This document shows, piece after piece, positions 7,476 through 14,918 of a stretch of DNA of 32,732 bases. The first letter of the stretch is position 1. Each line of letters begins with the position of its first letter. The stretch covers positions 1 to 32,732 of the forward strand of contig CAJUAN010000030.1 in the NCBI GenBank assembly GCA_910584715.1, read 5' to 3'. Below the pieces are notes generated by a model. That model did no database searches and was not told the origin of the DNA. It was given only the letters and a program-made list of their open reading frames with translations. The translations under genes and the position numbers were made by a program. This DNA is from an uncultured Oscillospiraceae bacterium (GTDB lineage: Bacteria; Bacillota; Clostridia; Oscillospirales; Ruminococcaceae).

Positions 7476-8342
7476 TCAATAGCATGTCAGCCTGTCCGCA
7501 AGGTCGGTAAGCTCGTCCTTGCTGTAAAAATCAATCACAAGCGTACCCTTTTCGCCGTCCTTTGAGGTTATCTTAACCTTTTTCTGCAAATGGTCCTCAA
7601 GGCTTATCTGCATTTCGGTTATGTAGCTCATGTTCGACCGCTCCTCGGCTGTCTTCGGCGCGGACTGCTTTTCCTCCGCTTCACCCTTATCCGTCTTTTC
7701 GGAAGCAAGCTTTTCTATCCCTCTGACGGTGATTTTTCCGTCCACCGCAAGCTTTGCTATTTCAAGCATTGTCTCCTCGGAATCCGCCGAAGCAATAGCC
7801 TTAGCCTGTCCCGAGGAAAGCTTTCCCTTACGGAGCATTTCCACTATTTCATCGGGAAGATTAAGCAGTCTGACAGAGTTTGCGATCGCGGAACGGGATT
7901 TACCCACCGCCTTAGAAAGAGCCTCCTGAGTCATGCCGTACTCGTCCATAAGAGCGCGGTACGCGGCTGCCTCCTCTACCGGGTTAAGGTCCTGCCGCTG
8001 AATATTTTCTATCAGGGCGATCTGAGCGGTCTCCTCATCGGTAAAGTTCTTTACCACAACGGGAACGTCGCTCATGCCAAGCATACGGCAGGCTCTCCAG
8101 CGGCGCTCTCCCGCCACGATCTGATAGCCCTCCTCCATCGGACGGACAACTATCGGCTGAATAAGTCCGTGCTGACGGATACTGTCCGCAAGCTCCGCAA
8201 TAGCAGCCTCGTCAAAATCCTGTCTGGGCTGCTTGCGGTTAGGTTCTATTTCGGAAATTCTCAATGTATGGGTGTCGCCGCCCTCGGCTCCGTTATCGCC
8301 GAAAAGCGCGTCAAGACCCATTCCCAAGCTTTTTTTTGCCAT
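7476..8342 (-). CDS. parB: Chromosome partitioning protein ParB (Spo0J)
   Basis: ParB loads on parS as a CTP-dependent clamp, spreads along DNA and recruits SMC. The 288-residue product has the usual start MAKKSLGMGLDALFG, the QPRQDF and AGERRWRACRMLG motifs of the CTPase domain, IENIQRQDLNPVEEA, and an HTH with GKSRSAIANSVRLLNL. The Arg in SRSA and the Gly in SSGQ are the ParB-type specificity residues, in contrast to the Noc paralogue next to it. A C-terminal dimerisation domain (about 235-288) ends in LADRLTCY. There is no good Shine-Dalgarno: a parS palindrome occupies 8350-8365, just upstream of the ATG. Translation may depend on coupling to parA 39 bases upstream. Confidence 0.95.
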   Translation of the reverse strand: MAKKSLGMGLDALFGDNGAEGGDTHTLRISEIEPNRKQPRQDFDEAAIAELADSIRQHGLIQPIVVRPMEEGYQIVAGERRWRACRMLGMSDVPVVVKNFTDEETAQIALIENIQRQDLNPVEEAAAYRALMDEYGMTQEALSKAVGKSRSAIANSVRLLNLPDEIVEMLRKGKLSSGQAKAIASADSEETMLEIAKLAVDGKITVRGIEKLASEKTDKGEAEEKQSAPKTAEERSNMSYITEMQISLEDHLQKKVKITSKDGEKGTLVIDFYSKDELTDLADRLTCY

Positions 8343-8349
8343 AGCTTAT

Positions 8350-8365
8350 TGTTCCACGTGGAACA
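8350..8365. promoter_or_regulatory. parS: parS site 2
   Basis: TGTTCCACGTGGAACA, a perfect palindrome in the 39-base gap between parA and parB. It takes the place where the parB ribosome-binding site would be expected. Confidence 0.93.
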
Positions 8366-8381
8366 TTTTACCCCCTTTTCC

Positions 8382-9179
8382 TTATTTTTTCGACGCGGCA
8401 AGAGCTTTTTCGGCAGCCTTGTGCCGTTTCAGAAGCTCTTCCGTAAACGTTTCGTAAGCCTCCGCGCCGCGGGAGCTTTTATCGTAGTACACCACCGGCT
8501 TTCCGAAGCTGGGAGCCTCGGAAATACGCACGTTTCTCGGTATTACTGTCTTGAACATCTTTTTCGGGAAATGCTTTTTCACCTCGTTTACAACCTGGCT
8601 TGTAAGGTTTAGCCGTCCGTCGAACATGGTAAAAAGTATTCCCTCGATATCTATTGTGGGATTGTACCGCTGCTTCACCAGACGTATGGATTCCACAAGC
8701 TGGGAAAGTCCCTCCATTGCGAAGTATTCGCAGGTCATGGGAACAAGCACCGTATCGCAGGCGCAGAGCGCGTTTACCGGTATAAGCGACAGTGACGGCG
8801 GGCAGTCAAGCAGTATGTAATCGTAGTCCTGCTTTATGGTGAGAAGCTGCATTTTCATACGCTTCTGCATATTGTCCACCTCGATAAGCTCGATATCGGC
8901 AGCGGCAAGCGAAGAGGTCGCGGGCACAAGCCATACGTTTTCAAACTCGGTCTTGATGACCGCTTCCTGTATCCTCCGAAGTCCCAGAAGCGCGTCGTAT
9001 GTAGATATTCCCACATTTTTTTTACGGATTCCGAACCCGCTCGTAGTATTTCCCTGGGCATCCATGTCCACACAAAGGACTTTTTTCTTTCTCTGTCCCA
9101 GGCACGCCGCAAGATTAACGACGGTTGTGGATTTTCCCACACCGCCCTTTTGATTTGCGACAGCAATTATAATTGCCAT
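8382..9179 (-). CDS. parA: Chromosome partitioning ATPase ParA (Soj)
   Basis: ParA/Soj is a Walker-type ATPase that dimerises on DNA, works with ParB in segregation, and in Bacillus also tunes DnaA activity. The 265-residue product has the deviant Walker A KGGVGKST (residues 11-18), the Walker A' region CVDMDAQGN and Walker B ILLDCPPSL. The start is ATG 9179 (MAIIIAVANQKGG), with AAAGGAAG 7 bases upstream; a longer in-frame ATG at 9251 would add 24 non-conserved residues. The gene is between rsmG and parB, with two parS sites upstream and one downstream. Confidence 0.95.
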   Translation of the reverse strand: MAIIIAVANQKGGVGKSTTVVNLAACLGQRKKKVLCVDMDAQGNTTSGFGIRKKNVGISTYDALLGLRRIQEAVIKTEFENVWLVPATSSLAAADIELIEVDNMQKRMKMQLLTIKQDYDYILLDCPPSLSLIPVNALCACDTVLVPMTCEYFAMEGLSQLVESIRLVKQRYNPTIDIEGILFTMFDGRLNLTSQVVNEVKKHFPKKMFKTVIPRNVRISEAPSFGKPVVYYDKSSRGAEAYETFTEELLKRHKAAEKALAASKK

Positions 9180-9275
9180 GACAGTCTTCCTTTCAGTTTC
9201 GATAACATTAATTATACCATATTTTCTTAACGAATGCAATAATTTTTGCAAATTTAGCAGATAAAATATAAAAAT

Positions 9276-9291
9276 TGTTCCACGTGGAACA
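9276..9291. promoter_or_regulatory. parS: parS site 3
   Basis: TGTTCCACGTGGAACA, a perfect palindrome in the parA-rsmG gap. It is 35 bases from parS site 4. Confidence 0.93.
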
Positions 9292-9326
9292 ATTTACGTA
9301 CAACCAACATCTGTTTGCACTGAAAA

Positions 9327-9342
9327 TGTTTCACATGGAACA
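9327..9342. promoter_or_regulatory. parS: parS site 4 (variant)
   Basis: TGTTTCACATGGAACA matches the consensus with a central CACATG instead of CACGTG. It lies in the parA-rsmG gap, right after the rsmG stop. Affinity may be lower than for the perfect sites. Confidence 0.8.
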
Positions 9343-9345
9343 TTT

Positions 9346-10059
9346 TTATAACGGTTTTTTAGATATCTGACCGCCGTTTCTTGGGTATTTTTCCGCTGTG
9401 GGCTTGATTTTCTGTACTGTTATAAGTACCCGCCTGTCCCCGCCGGGAAGCGCGTACTCCTTAACGTCCGCTATCTCTCCGCCCAGAAGCTTTACGGCGT
9501 TTTCGCCCTCCCGATAGTTTTCACTGGGACCTTTCATTGCCGCAAATATTCCTCCCACTTTCACAAAGGGCAGACAGTATTCCGCAAGCACAGGCATTGC
9601 CGCCACTGCTCTTGCAAATACCGCTCCGAATTTTTCTCTGTAGGCGGCGTTCCGTCCCCCCTCTTCGGCTCTCGCGTGTACAAATCTTGCTTCAACATTT
9701 GCCTCTCCGCAAGCTGCCGAAAGAAAGTTAACACGTTTGTTAAGACTGTCCAATAGCGTCAGCTTCAGGCCGGGACGGTATATTTTTACCGGCACTCCGG
9801 GAAATCCCGCGCCCGTTCCCACGTCTATAATACTTTCACCCTCGGGGATATCCAGAAACTTCAGCGGCAGGATACTATCCAGAAAATGCTTTACGGCAAT
9901 CCCCTCCGGATCGGTTATACCCGTAAGGTTCATTTTTCCGTTCCACTCCACAAGAGCAACGGCGTATGCAGAAAACTGCGCGTACTGTTTTTCTGTAATT
10001 TCAAAGCCCTCCTCGGAAAAAAGTTCCGTAAATTTTTCATATTCAAGTAATACCGACAT
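9346..10059 (-). CDS. rsmG: 16S rRNA (guanine527-N7)-methyltransferase RsmG (GidB)
   Basis: RsmG transfers a methyl group from S-adenosylmethionine to N7 of G527 in 16S rRNA; loss gives low-level streptomycin resistance in other species. The 237-residue product has the SAM-binding motif IDVGTGAGFPGVPVKI, the family segment LLDSLNKRVNFL, EARFVHARAEEGG, and FARAVAAMPVLAEYCLP. The start at ATG 10059 (MSVLLEYEKF) is preceded by AAGGGGGAG. A longer reading from 10092 would overlap mnmG. It is 11 bases after mnmG and probably cotranscribed. Confidence 0.95.
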   Translation of the reverse strand: MSVLLEYEKFTELFSEEGFEITEKQYAQFSAYAVALVEWNGKMNLTGITDPEGIAVKHFLDSILPLKFLDIPEGESIIDVGTGAGFPGVPVKIYRPGLKLTLLDSLNKRVNFLSAACGEANVEARFVHARAEEGGRNAAYREKFGAVFARAVAAMPVLAEYCLPFVKVGGIFAAMKGPSENYREGENAVKLLGGEIADVKEYALPGGDRRVLITVQKIKPTAEKYPRNGGQISKKPL

Positions 10060-10070
10060 ATCGCTCCCCC

Positions 10071-11942
10071 TTATTTGTTGGCGGAAAGCCAAATTATAAG
10101 TACGCTCACGTCCGCAGGAGACACCCCGGATATTCTGCTTGCCTGACCGATATTTTCCGGCTGGATACGGTTCAGCTTCTCCTGGGATTCAAGGCTCAGA
10201 CCCTTTATTTTCTTATAGTCAAATGGTTGTGGCAGACGCTTGTTTTCAAGCTTGCGTACGTGCTCGACCTCCGCAAGCTGCCGTTCGATATAGCCCTCGT
10301 ATTCGATCTGCAAGCCTACCTGTTCCCGAACCTCAAATGGAAGCTCCGGACGCTCACTGTCAAAGGACTTTAAGTCCTCGTAGGATATCTGCGGACGTCG
10401 GATAAGGTCGCTCATCTTCACACCTGTGGAAATCTCCGCCGTACCCTTTTCGGTCAGCAGCTTGTTCAGCTCAGCCGTGGGGGACAAGGTTTTCGACTTA
10501 ACGCGGGAAATTTCCTGCTTTATCTGCAATTGTTTCACGTGGAACAATTTGTAACGTTCTTCCGAAATAAGTCCTATCTCGTATCCAAGCGGAGTAAGCC
10601 TTTCGTCCGCATTATCCTGACGGAGCAACAGCCTGTACTCGCTTCGGGAGGTCATCATGCGGTAAGGGTCAAGGCAGCCTTTTATCACAAGGTCGTCGAT
10701 AAGAGTGCCGATATAGGACGACGAACGGCTGAGTGTTATCCCCTCCTGCCCCTTGCAGTACCGAGCCGCGTTTATTCCCGCGATGAGTCCCTGGGCGGCA
10801 GCTTCTTCGTAACCGGAGGTACCGTTGAACTGTCCCGCGCCGTAAAGTCCCTTGATATTTTTAAATTCAAGAGTATGCCTCAAATCCTGAGGATTGCAGC
10901 AATCGTATTCAATAGCATAGGCGTTCCGCATTATCTCAACGCGCTCAAGTCCCTTTATAGTACGCAAAAACGCGATCTGCACGTCCTCGGGCAAAGAGGA
11001 AGACATTCCCTGCAAATAAAATTCCTCGGTATCCAGACCCATGGGCTCCACAAAAAGCTGGTGCCTCGGACGCTCGGAAAACCGCACGATCTTGTCCTCA
11101 ATCGACGGACAGTATCGCGGGCCGATACCCTCAATTTTTCCCGAATACATAGGCGAACGGTGAATATTTTCGCGGATAACTCGGTGGGTCTCCTCGTTTG
11201 TGTAAGCAACATAGCAGGGCACAATATTTTCAAGTCCCTCCCGCGGGGTCTCAAAGGAAAAGGGCTGAATGTTGCTGTCGCCGTGCTGTATTTCCAGCTT
11301 GTCAAAATCAATGGAGCGGCGGTGGACGCGGCTTGGGGTACCCGTCTTGAAGCGGCGTATCTCAATGCCCAGCTTTCTCAAACTGTCCGAAAGCCCCCGC
11401 GCGGGCAAAGTGCTGTCGGGACCGCTTTCATAGGAAACGTCCCCCACATGGATAAGTCCTTTCAGATAAGTGCCTGTGGCGATTATCGCGGTCTTTACCC
11501 TGTACTCGCCGCCAAGGTGCGTAACTATTCCGGTAACCGTACCGTTTTCCGTAAGTATCTCCGTTACCTCCGCCTGCTTCACGTCAAGGTTTTCCTGCAT
11601 TTCGCATATTTTTTTCATGTGGTTGTGGTACTTTACCCTGTCCGCCTGGACCCTCAGACTGTGTACCGCAGGACCCTTTCCCTTGTTCAGCATACGGCTC
11701 TGGATAAAACAAGCGTCGGCGGCTTTGCCCATTTCGCCGCCGAGAGCGTCTATCTCGCGGACAAGATGTCCCTTTGCGGTACCTCCGATAGAGGGATTGC
11801 ATGGCATATTGGCGATATTGTCCAGCGATATTGTAAACATAACGGTTTTCGCGCCGAGACGGGCGGCGGCGAGAGCGGCTTCCACCCCCGCGTGTCCCGC
11901 GCCGATAACAGCCACGTCATAGCTGTCTATATAGTGACTCAT
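10071..11942 (-). CDS. mnmG: tRNA uridine-5-carboxymethylaminomethyl modification enzyme MnmG (GidA)
   Basis: MnmG is the FAD-dependent partner of MnmE; together they modify the C5 position of the wobble uridine (U34) in certain tRNAs. The 623-residue product has the dinucleotide fold VIGAGHAGVEAALAAARLG, the strongly conserved NPSIGGTAKGHLVREIDALGG, the FAD region YGAGQFNGTSGYEEAAAQG, and a C-terminal helical domain ending in ISGVSPADVSVLIIWL. The start is ATG 11942 (MSHYIDSYD), with GGAGGT 8 bases upstream. Codons around KLFHVKQ (10531-10546) also spell a parS site. It is separated from mnmE by a GNAT gene. Confidence 0.96.
   Translation of the reverse strand: MSHYIDSYDVAVIGAGHAGVEAALAAARLGAKTVMFTISLDNIANMPCNPSIGGTAKGHLVREIDALGGEMGKAADACFIQSRMLNKGKGPAVHSLRVQADRVKYHNHMKKICEMQENLDVKQAEVTEILTENGTVTGIVTHLGGEYRVKTAIIATGTYLKGLIHVGDVSYESGPDSTLPARGLSDSLRKLGIEIRRFKTGTPSRVHRRSIDFDKLEIQHGDSNIQPFSFETPREGLENIVPCYVAYTNEETHRVIRENIHRSPMYSGKIEGIGPRYCPSIEDKIVRFSERPRHQLFVEPMGLDTEEFYLQGMSSSLPEDVQIAFLRTIKGLERVEIMRNAYAIEYDCCNPQDLRHTLEFKNIKGLYGAGQFNGTSGYEEAAAQGLIAGINAARYCKGQEGITLSRSSSYIGTLIDDLVIKGCLDPYRMMTSRSEYRLLLRQDNADERLTPLGYEIGLISEERYKLFHVKQLQIKQEISRVKSKTLSPTAELNKLLTEKGTAEISTGVKMSDLIRRPQISYEDLKSFDSERPELPFEVREQVGLQIEYEGYIERQLAEVEHVRKLENKRLPQPFDYKKIKGLSLESQEKLNRIQPENIGQASRISGVSPADVSVLIIWLSANK
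10531..10546. promoter_or_regulatory. parS: parS site 5, inside mnmG
   Basis: TGTTTCACGTGGAACA on the plus strand falls inside the mnmG coding region. The minus-strand codons read Leu-Phe-His-Val-Lys-Gln. The centre is the canonical CACGTG. Confidence 0.88.
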
Positions 11943-11981
11943 TTTCTGACCTCCAAAAACGGGAAGACCCGAACTGCAAAT

Positions 11982-11997
11982 TGTTCCACATGGAACA
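11982..11997. promoter_or_regulatory. parS: parS site 6 (variant)
   Basis: TGTTCCACATGGAACA lies between the GNAT gene and mnmG. It is canonical except for CACATG at the centre. Confidence 0.82.
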
Positions 11998-12010
11998 TTT
12001 GCAAATAAAT

Positions 12011-12553
12011 TCATTCTTTAATATCCATTGACACCAGCCTGCTTGCCGCGCCGAGATATTTTTTCATCATGCTTTCGTATTCCTCCGGCTTGACGGGACC
12101 CGTACCCATTACGTCGTATGTCACCGTCGCCTCGCGAATAGTCAAGGGCAGCGGCTTTAAGCCGTTCCGCATATAAAATTTTCTGCGCCTTTGCCGTTCC
12201 TCAAAATTGTCCGCGGACTCGTCAAGCTGCTCCAGAGCCAGAAATATCCGCTGTCCCTCGTAATGTATCAAAAGCGACTGCATGGCTCTGCTGCCTATTC
12301 CCCTGCCCCTCATACTTTCCGAAAGAGCAAGGTAGAAAAGATAGGACGCACTGCCCTCGCTGATGACATAGGCGAGCCCGACCCATTCTCCGTCGGCATA
12401 AATGCCCCAGAAATCAATGTTTTCTTTTCCCGACTTCATGGTCAGAAGCCACATTGGGGCTCTTTCATCGGCGGGAAAAGCAGTTCTGTAGAGACGGCTT
12501 ATCTCTCTGTAATCCTTGCTGAACATATTTATCCTTTTAAGTGTAATTAACAT
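12011..12553 (-). CDS. GNAT-family N-acetyltransferase
   Basis: This is a cytosolic acetyl-CoA-dependent acetyltransferase; the substrate cannot be told from the sequence. The 180-residue product has the GNAT acetyl-CoA-binding motif at about residues 95-115 (LALSESMRGRGIGSRAMQSL, matching the R/Q-x-x-G-x-G/A pyrophosphate loop). The preceding strand is VGLAYVISEGSASYLFYLAL, and a later segment FYMRNGLKP corresponds to the usual YxxxGF region. AAAGGA lies 9 bases before the ATG. It sits between mnmE (39 bases upstream) and mnmG, which are often adjacent in other Firmicutes, so it looks like an insertion into the modification cluster. Not related to RimI by any motif I can see. Confidence 0.85.
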   Translation of the reverse strand: MLITLKRINMFSKDYREISRLYRTAFPADERAPMWLLTMKSGKENIDFWGIYADGEWVGLAYVISEGSASYLFYLALSESMRGRGIGSRAMQSLLIHYEGQRIFLALEQLDESADNFEERQRRRKFYMRNGLKPLPLTIREATVTYDVMGTGPVKPEEYESMMKKYLGAASRLVSMDIKE

Positions 12554-12592
12554 TATAATAATCCTTTCAATTTATCGGACGTTTTCACGCCG

Positions 12593-13963
12593 CTATTTTC
12601 CCACGCAAAACCGGGAAAATACCTCGTCCACAACAGCCTCGGAGGCCTTTTCCCCCGTAAGCTCCAACAGCGAATTTTCGCCGCCGTCTATAAGAACGGT
12701 AACCGCGTCAAAGGTCGCTCCCGCTTTGAGAGCTTCCAAAGCCTCCGTGAAGCACTGCCTTGCTTTCAGAGCGCAGCTTCTCTGCCGTTCGTTTGCAAGT
12801 ATACCCATATCCGCCGAAAAACCCGATATTCCGTAAAGCTTTTCAACCGCGGCTTTAAGAGCGTCAAGCCCCTCTCCCCTTTCGGCGGAAACCGTTACGC
12901 TGTCTTTAAAACAGTCGGAAATTTCCGCAAAATCAAAACGCTGTTCCAGATCGGATTTGTTCAGAACGGCGACCGCGTTCCGTCCGCGGCACTTTTTCGC
13001 AAGCTCCCTGTCCTCGTCGGAAACCGGACTTCCGCCGTCGAAAACCGCAAGTATAAGATCGGCGAAACCAAGCTTTTTCCGCGCCCTTTCAACGCCTATG
13101 CTCTCAACGGTATCCTCTGTATCATGTATACCCGCAGTATCGGAAAGCCGCAGAACAACGTCCCCAAGACGGACGGACTCCTCAACAACGTCGCGGGTGG
13201 TTCCCGCAGTGTCGGAAACAATGCTTCTCTCACAGCCCGCCAAAAGATTCATCAGCGTGCTCTTTCCAACGTTGGGACGTCCCGCAATGACGGTATCCGC
13301 GCCCTCTCTGACGATACGCCCGCTTTCGTAGGATTCAAGAAGTCCTCCCAGTTCGGCAATTCCCGATTCGAGAACAGCTTCTATTTCGTACTCCTCAACA
13401 GCGGGGATATCATCGTCCGGATAATCGACCCACGCCGCAAGAGAGCCGAGAAGCTTCAGCATTCTGTCGGAAACCGTCTTTATCCGTCGGAACAGCGCAC
13501 CGTCCCGAAGAGCCTCGGCGCATTTCAGCCCTGCGCCCCCGTCAGCTGAAATAATGTCCATAACAGCCTCCGCCTGAGTAAGACTCATTTTTCCGTTTAA
13601 AAACGCGCGCTTTGTAAATTCTCCTGCGCCGGCAGGTTCGGCTCCGCTGTCAAGAATAAGCGCAAGTATCCGCTCGGTGACAAAAATACCGCCGTGACAG
13701 GAAATCTCAACAACGTCCTCTCCGGTGTAGGACTTAGGCGCGCGGAAAACCGTCAGCAAACCGTCATCCAGGACCTCGCCGCCGTTCACTATTTTTCCGT
13801 AAGCGCAGGTGTAGCCCTCCATTTCCGAGGGCGGGATACTACAGGAAACAGGCTGAAAAACCTTGTCAGCCACGGAAAGAGCGTCCTTCCCCGAAATACG
13901 TATGACCGATATACCTCCCTGTGCGCGGGGAGTTGAAATTGCCGCAGCAGTACCGGTTGACAT
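12593..13963 (-). CDS. mnmE: tRNA modification GTPase MnmE (TrmE)
   Basis: MnmE is a potassium-dependent GTPase that forms a complex with MnmG to modify wobble U34 of tRNA. The 456-residue product has the N-terminal formyl-tetrahydrofolate-binding domain (AAAISTPRAQGGISVIRISG, GEFTKRAFLNGKMSLTQAEA), then a helical domain. The inserted G domain has G1 AGRPNVGKSTLMNLL, G2 DTAGTTRDVV, G3 DTAGIHDTED and G4 NKSD. The C-terminus FCVGK carries the family's invariant Cys. The start ATG 13963 (MSTGTAAAIS) follows GGGAGGT; a longer frame to 14005 would run through the terminator hairpin. An intrinsic-terminator-like hairpin lies directly before its ribosome-binding site. Confidence 0.96.
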   Translation of the reverse strand: MSTGTAAAISTPRAQGGISVIRISGKDALSVADKVFQPVSCSIPPSEMEGYTCAYGKIVNGGEVLDDGLLTVFRAPKSYTGEDVVEISCHGGIFVTERILALILDSGAEPAGAGEFTKRAFLNGKMSLTQAEAVMDIISADGGAGLKCAEALRDGALFRRIKTVSDRMLKLLGSLAAWVDYPDDDIPAVEEYEIEAVLESGIAELGGLLESYESGRIVREGADTVIAGRPNVGKSTLMNLLAGCERSIVSDTAGTTRDVVEESVRLGDVVLRLSDTAGIHDTEDTVESIGVERARKKLGFADLILAVFDGGSPVSDEDRELAKKCRGRNAVAVLNKSDLEQRFDFAEISDCFKDSVTVSAERGEGLDALKAAVEKLYGISGFSADMGILANERQRSCALKARQCFTEALEALKAGATFDAVTVLIDGGENSLLELTGEKASEAVVDEVFSRFCVGK

Positions 13964-13977
13964 AATTGACCTCCCTA

Positions 13978-14011
13978 AAAAAGGGGAGCACGGGAATCCT
14001 CCCATGCTCCC
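13978..14011 (-). terminator. Intrinsic terminator in the khpB-mnmE gap / mnmE leader
   Basis: On the minus strand GGGAGCATGGGA pairs with TCCCGTGCTCCC (12 bp, one wobble) around a 4-base loop, then CTTTTTT follows. The T-run abuts the mnmE Shine-Dalgarno, leaving no room for a separate promoter after it. It either ends the rnpA-khpB transcript or acts as an attenuator for mnmE. Confidence 0.85.
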
Positions 14012-14038
14012 GCATGAATTTATTCAAATCGTTTAAAA

Positions 14039-14054
14039 TGTTCCACATGGAACA
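14039..14054. promoter_or_regulatory. parS: parS site 7 (variant)
   Basis: TGTTCCACATGGAACA in the khpB-mnmE gap, the site nearest to oriC in this cluster. It has CACATG at the centre. Confidence 0.82.
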
Positions 14055-14060
14055 TTTCAC

Positions 14061-14882
14061 TTATATGTCTATCTTGCCGTAAAGGTCGCCCTCAACAAGA
14101 TTGCTGTCCTCCGGCTTGGGACGCTTGTAGTCCTTTTCAAAGGAGGTCTTCATCATATCCATGGAACGGGGCGTGTACTCGCTCGGCTTCTTATCGCGAC
14201 GGGGTCTGCGGTCACGGTCTCCCCTGTCGCCCTTGTAGCCGTCCTTTCTGTCGCGGCGGGGGGCTGTAGAGGAAATCACAACCTTGCGATAAGGCTCCTC
14301 GCCCACGCTCTTGGAAACAACGCCCTCTATGTTTGCCACAGCCGAATGGATAATTCTTCTCTCATAGGGATTCATAGGCTCCAGCGCGGAAGTCCTGCCC
14401 GTGCGTATAACAGTCTTGGATATCTTCACAGCCAGTTCTTCAAGGATAGCCTTTCTCTTTTCGCGGTAGCCGCAACAGTCCACAGTAATTCGGCAATAAT
14501 CCTTATCGCCGCGGTTTGCCGCCATTGAAGCAAGGTACTGTATAGCGTCGAGGGTCTCGCCCCGTCTGCCTATTACCGCGCCTGTCGTATCTCCAAGTAT
14601 CTCGATAACTGCGCCGTCCTCTGTTTCGGTGACCTTTACTTCGTTTTCGATACCCATGTTTTTCAGTATCGTCCTGATATAGTCCCCCGCTGTGTCAGCC
14701 TTTGACTGCTCGTAAACGGCCTCAACCTTGGCTTCTCCCTTGACCTTTCCAAAAATTCCTTTTTTAGGTTCTTCGATAACGCTGAAGCTTATCCTGTTTT
14801 CCTCCGTACCGAATTTCTGCGCCGCCATAGCCTTAGCTTCCTCTATGGTTTTCGCCGTAAAAATTTCTCTTTTTTCTGCCAT
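14061..14882 (-). CDS. khpB: RNA-binding protein KhpB (Jag/EloR)
   Basis: KhpB/Jag is an RNA-binding protein linked to cell elongation control and usually found beside yidC. The 273-residue product has a Jag N-terminal domain (about 1-55: EIFTAKTIEEAKAMAAQKFG, KKGIFGKVKGEAKVEA), a KH domain (about 80-155, with GDTTGAVIGRRGETLDAIQYL) and an R3H domain (MNPYERRIIHSAV gives the R-x3-H core). After the R3H domain comes an Arg/Asp-rich, low-complexity tail of about 70 residues, longer than in Bacillus Jag. Gap to yidC is 36 bases. Confidence 0.93.
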   Translation of the reverse strand: MAEKREIFTAKTIEEAKAMAAQKFGTEENRISFSVIEEPKKGIFGKVKGEAKVEAVYEQSKADTAGDYIRTILKNMGIENEVKVTETEDGAVIEILGDTTGAVIGRRGETLDAIQYLASMAANRGDKDYCRITVDCCGYREKRKAILEELAVKISKTVIRTGRTSALEPMNPYERRIIHSAVANIEGVVSKSVGEEPYRKVVISSTAPRRDRKDGYKGDRGDRDRRPRRDKKPSEYTPRSMDMMKTSFEKDYKRPKPEDSNLVEGDLYGKIDI

Positions 14883-14918
14883 ACCGACCTATCCTTTCAC
14901 TTTAATTTTATCTTTTTA

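Noticed and set aside
7590..8612. A 340-codon plus-strand frame opposite parB and the end of parA.
   Set aside because: It is antisense to two certain genes with no ribosome-binding site or domain; it also reads through a parS site.
10530..12008. A 492-codon open frame on the plus strand opposite mnmG.
   Set aside because: It is a shadow of mnmG codon bias. It has no recognisable domain and no promoter, and mnmG on the other strand is beyond doubt.
6506..14054. Reading the TGTTCCACGTGGAACA palindromes as terminators or generic repressor operators.
   Set aside because: They match the parS consensus, lie around parA/parB, and lack T-runs or consistent promoter positions.
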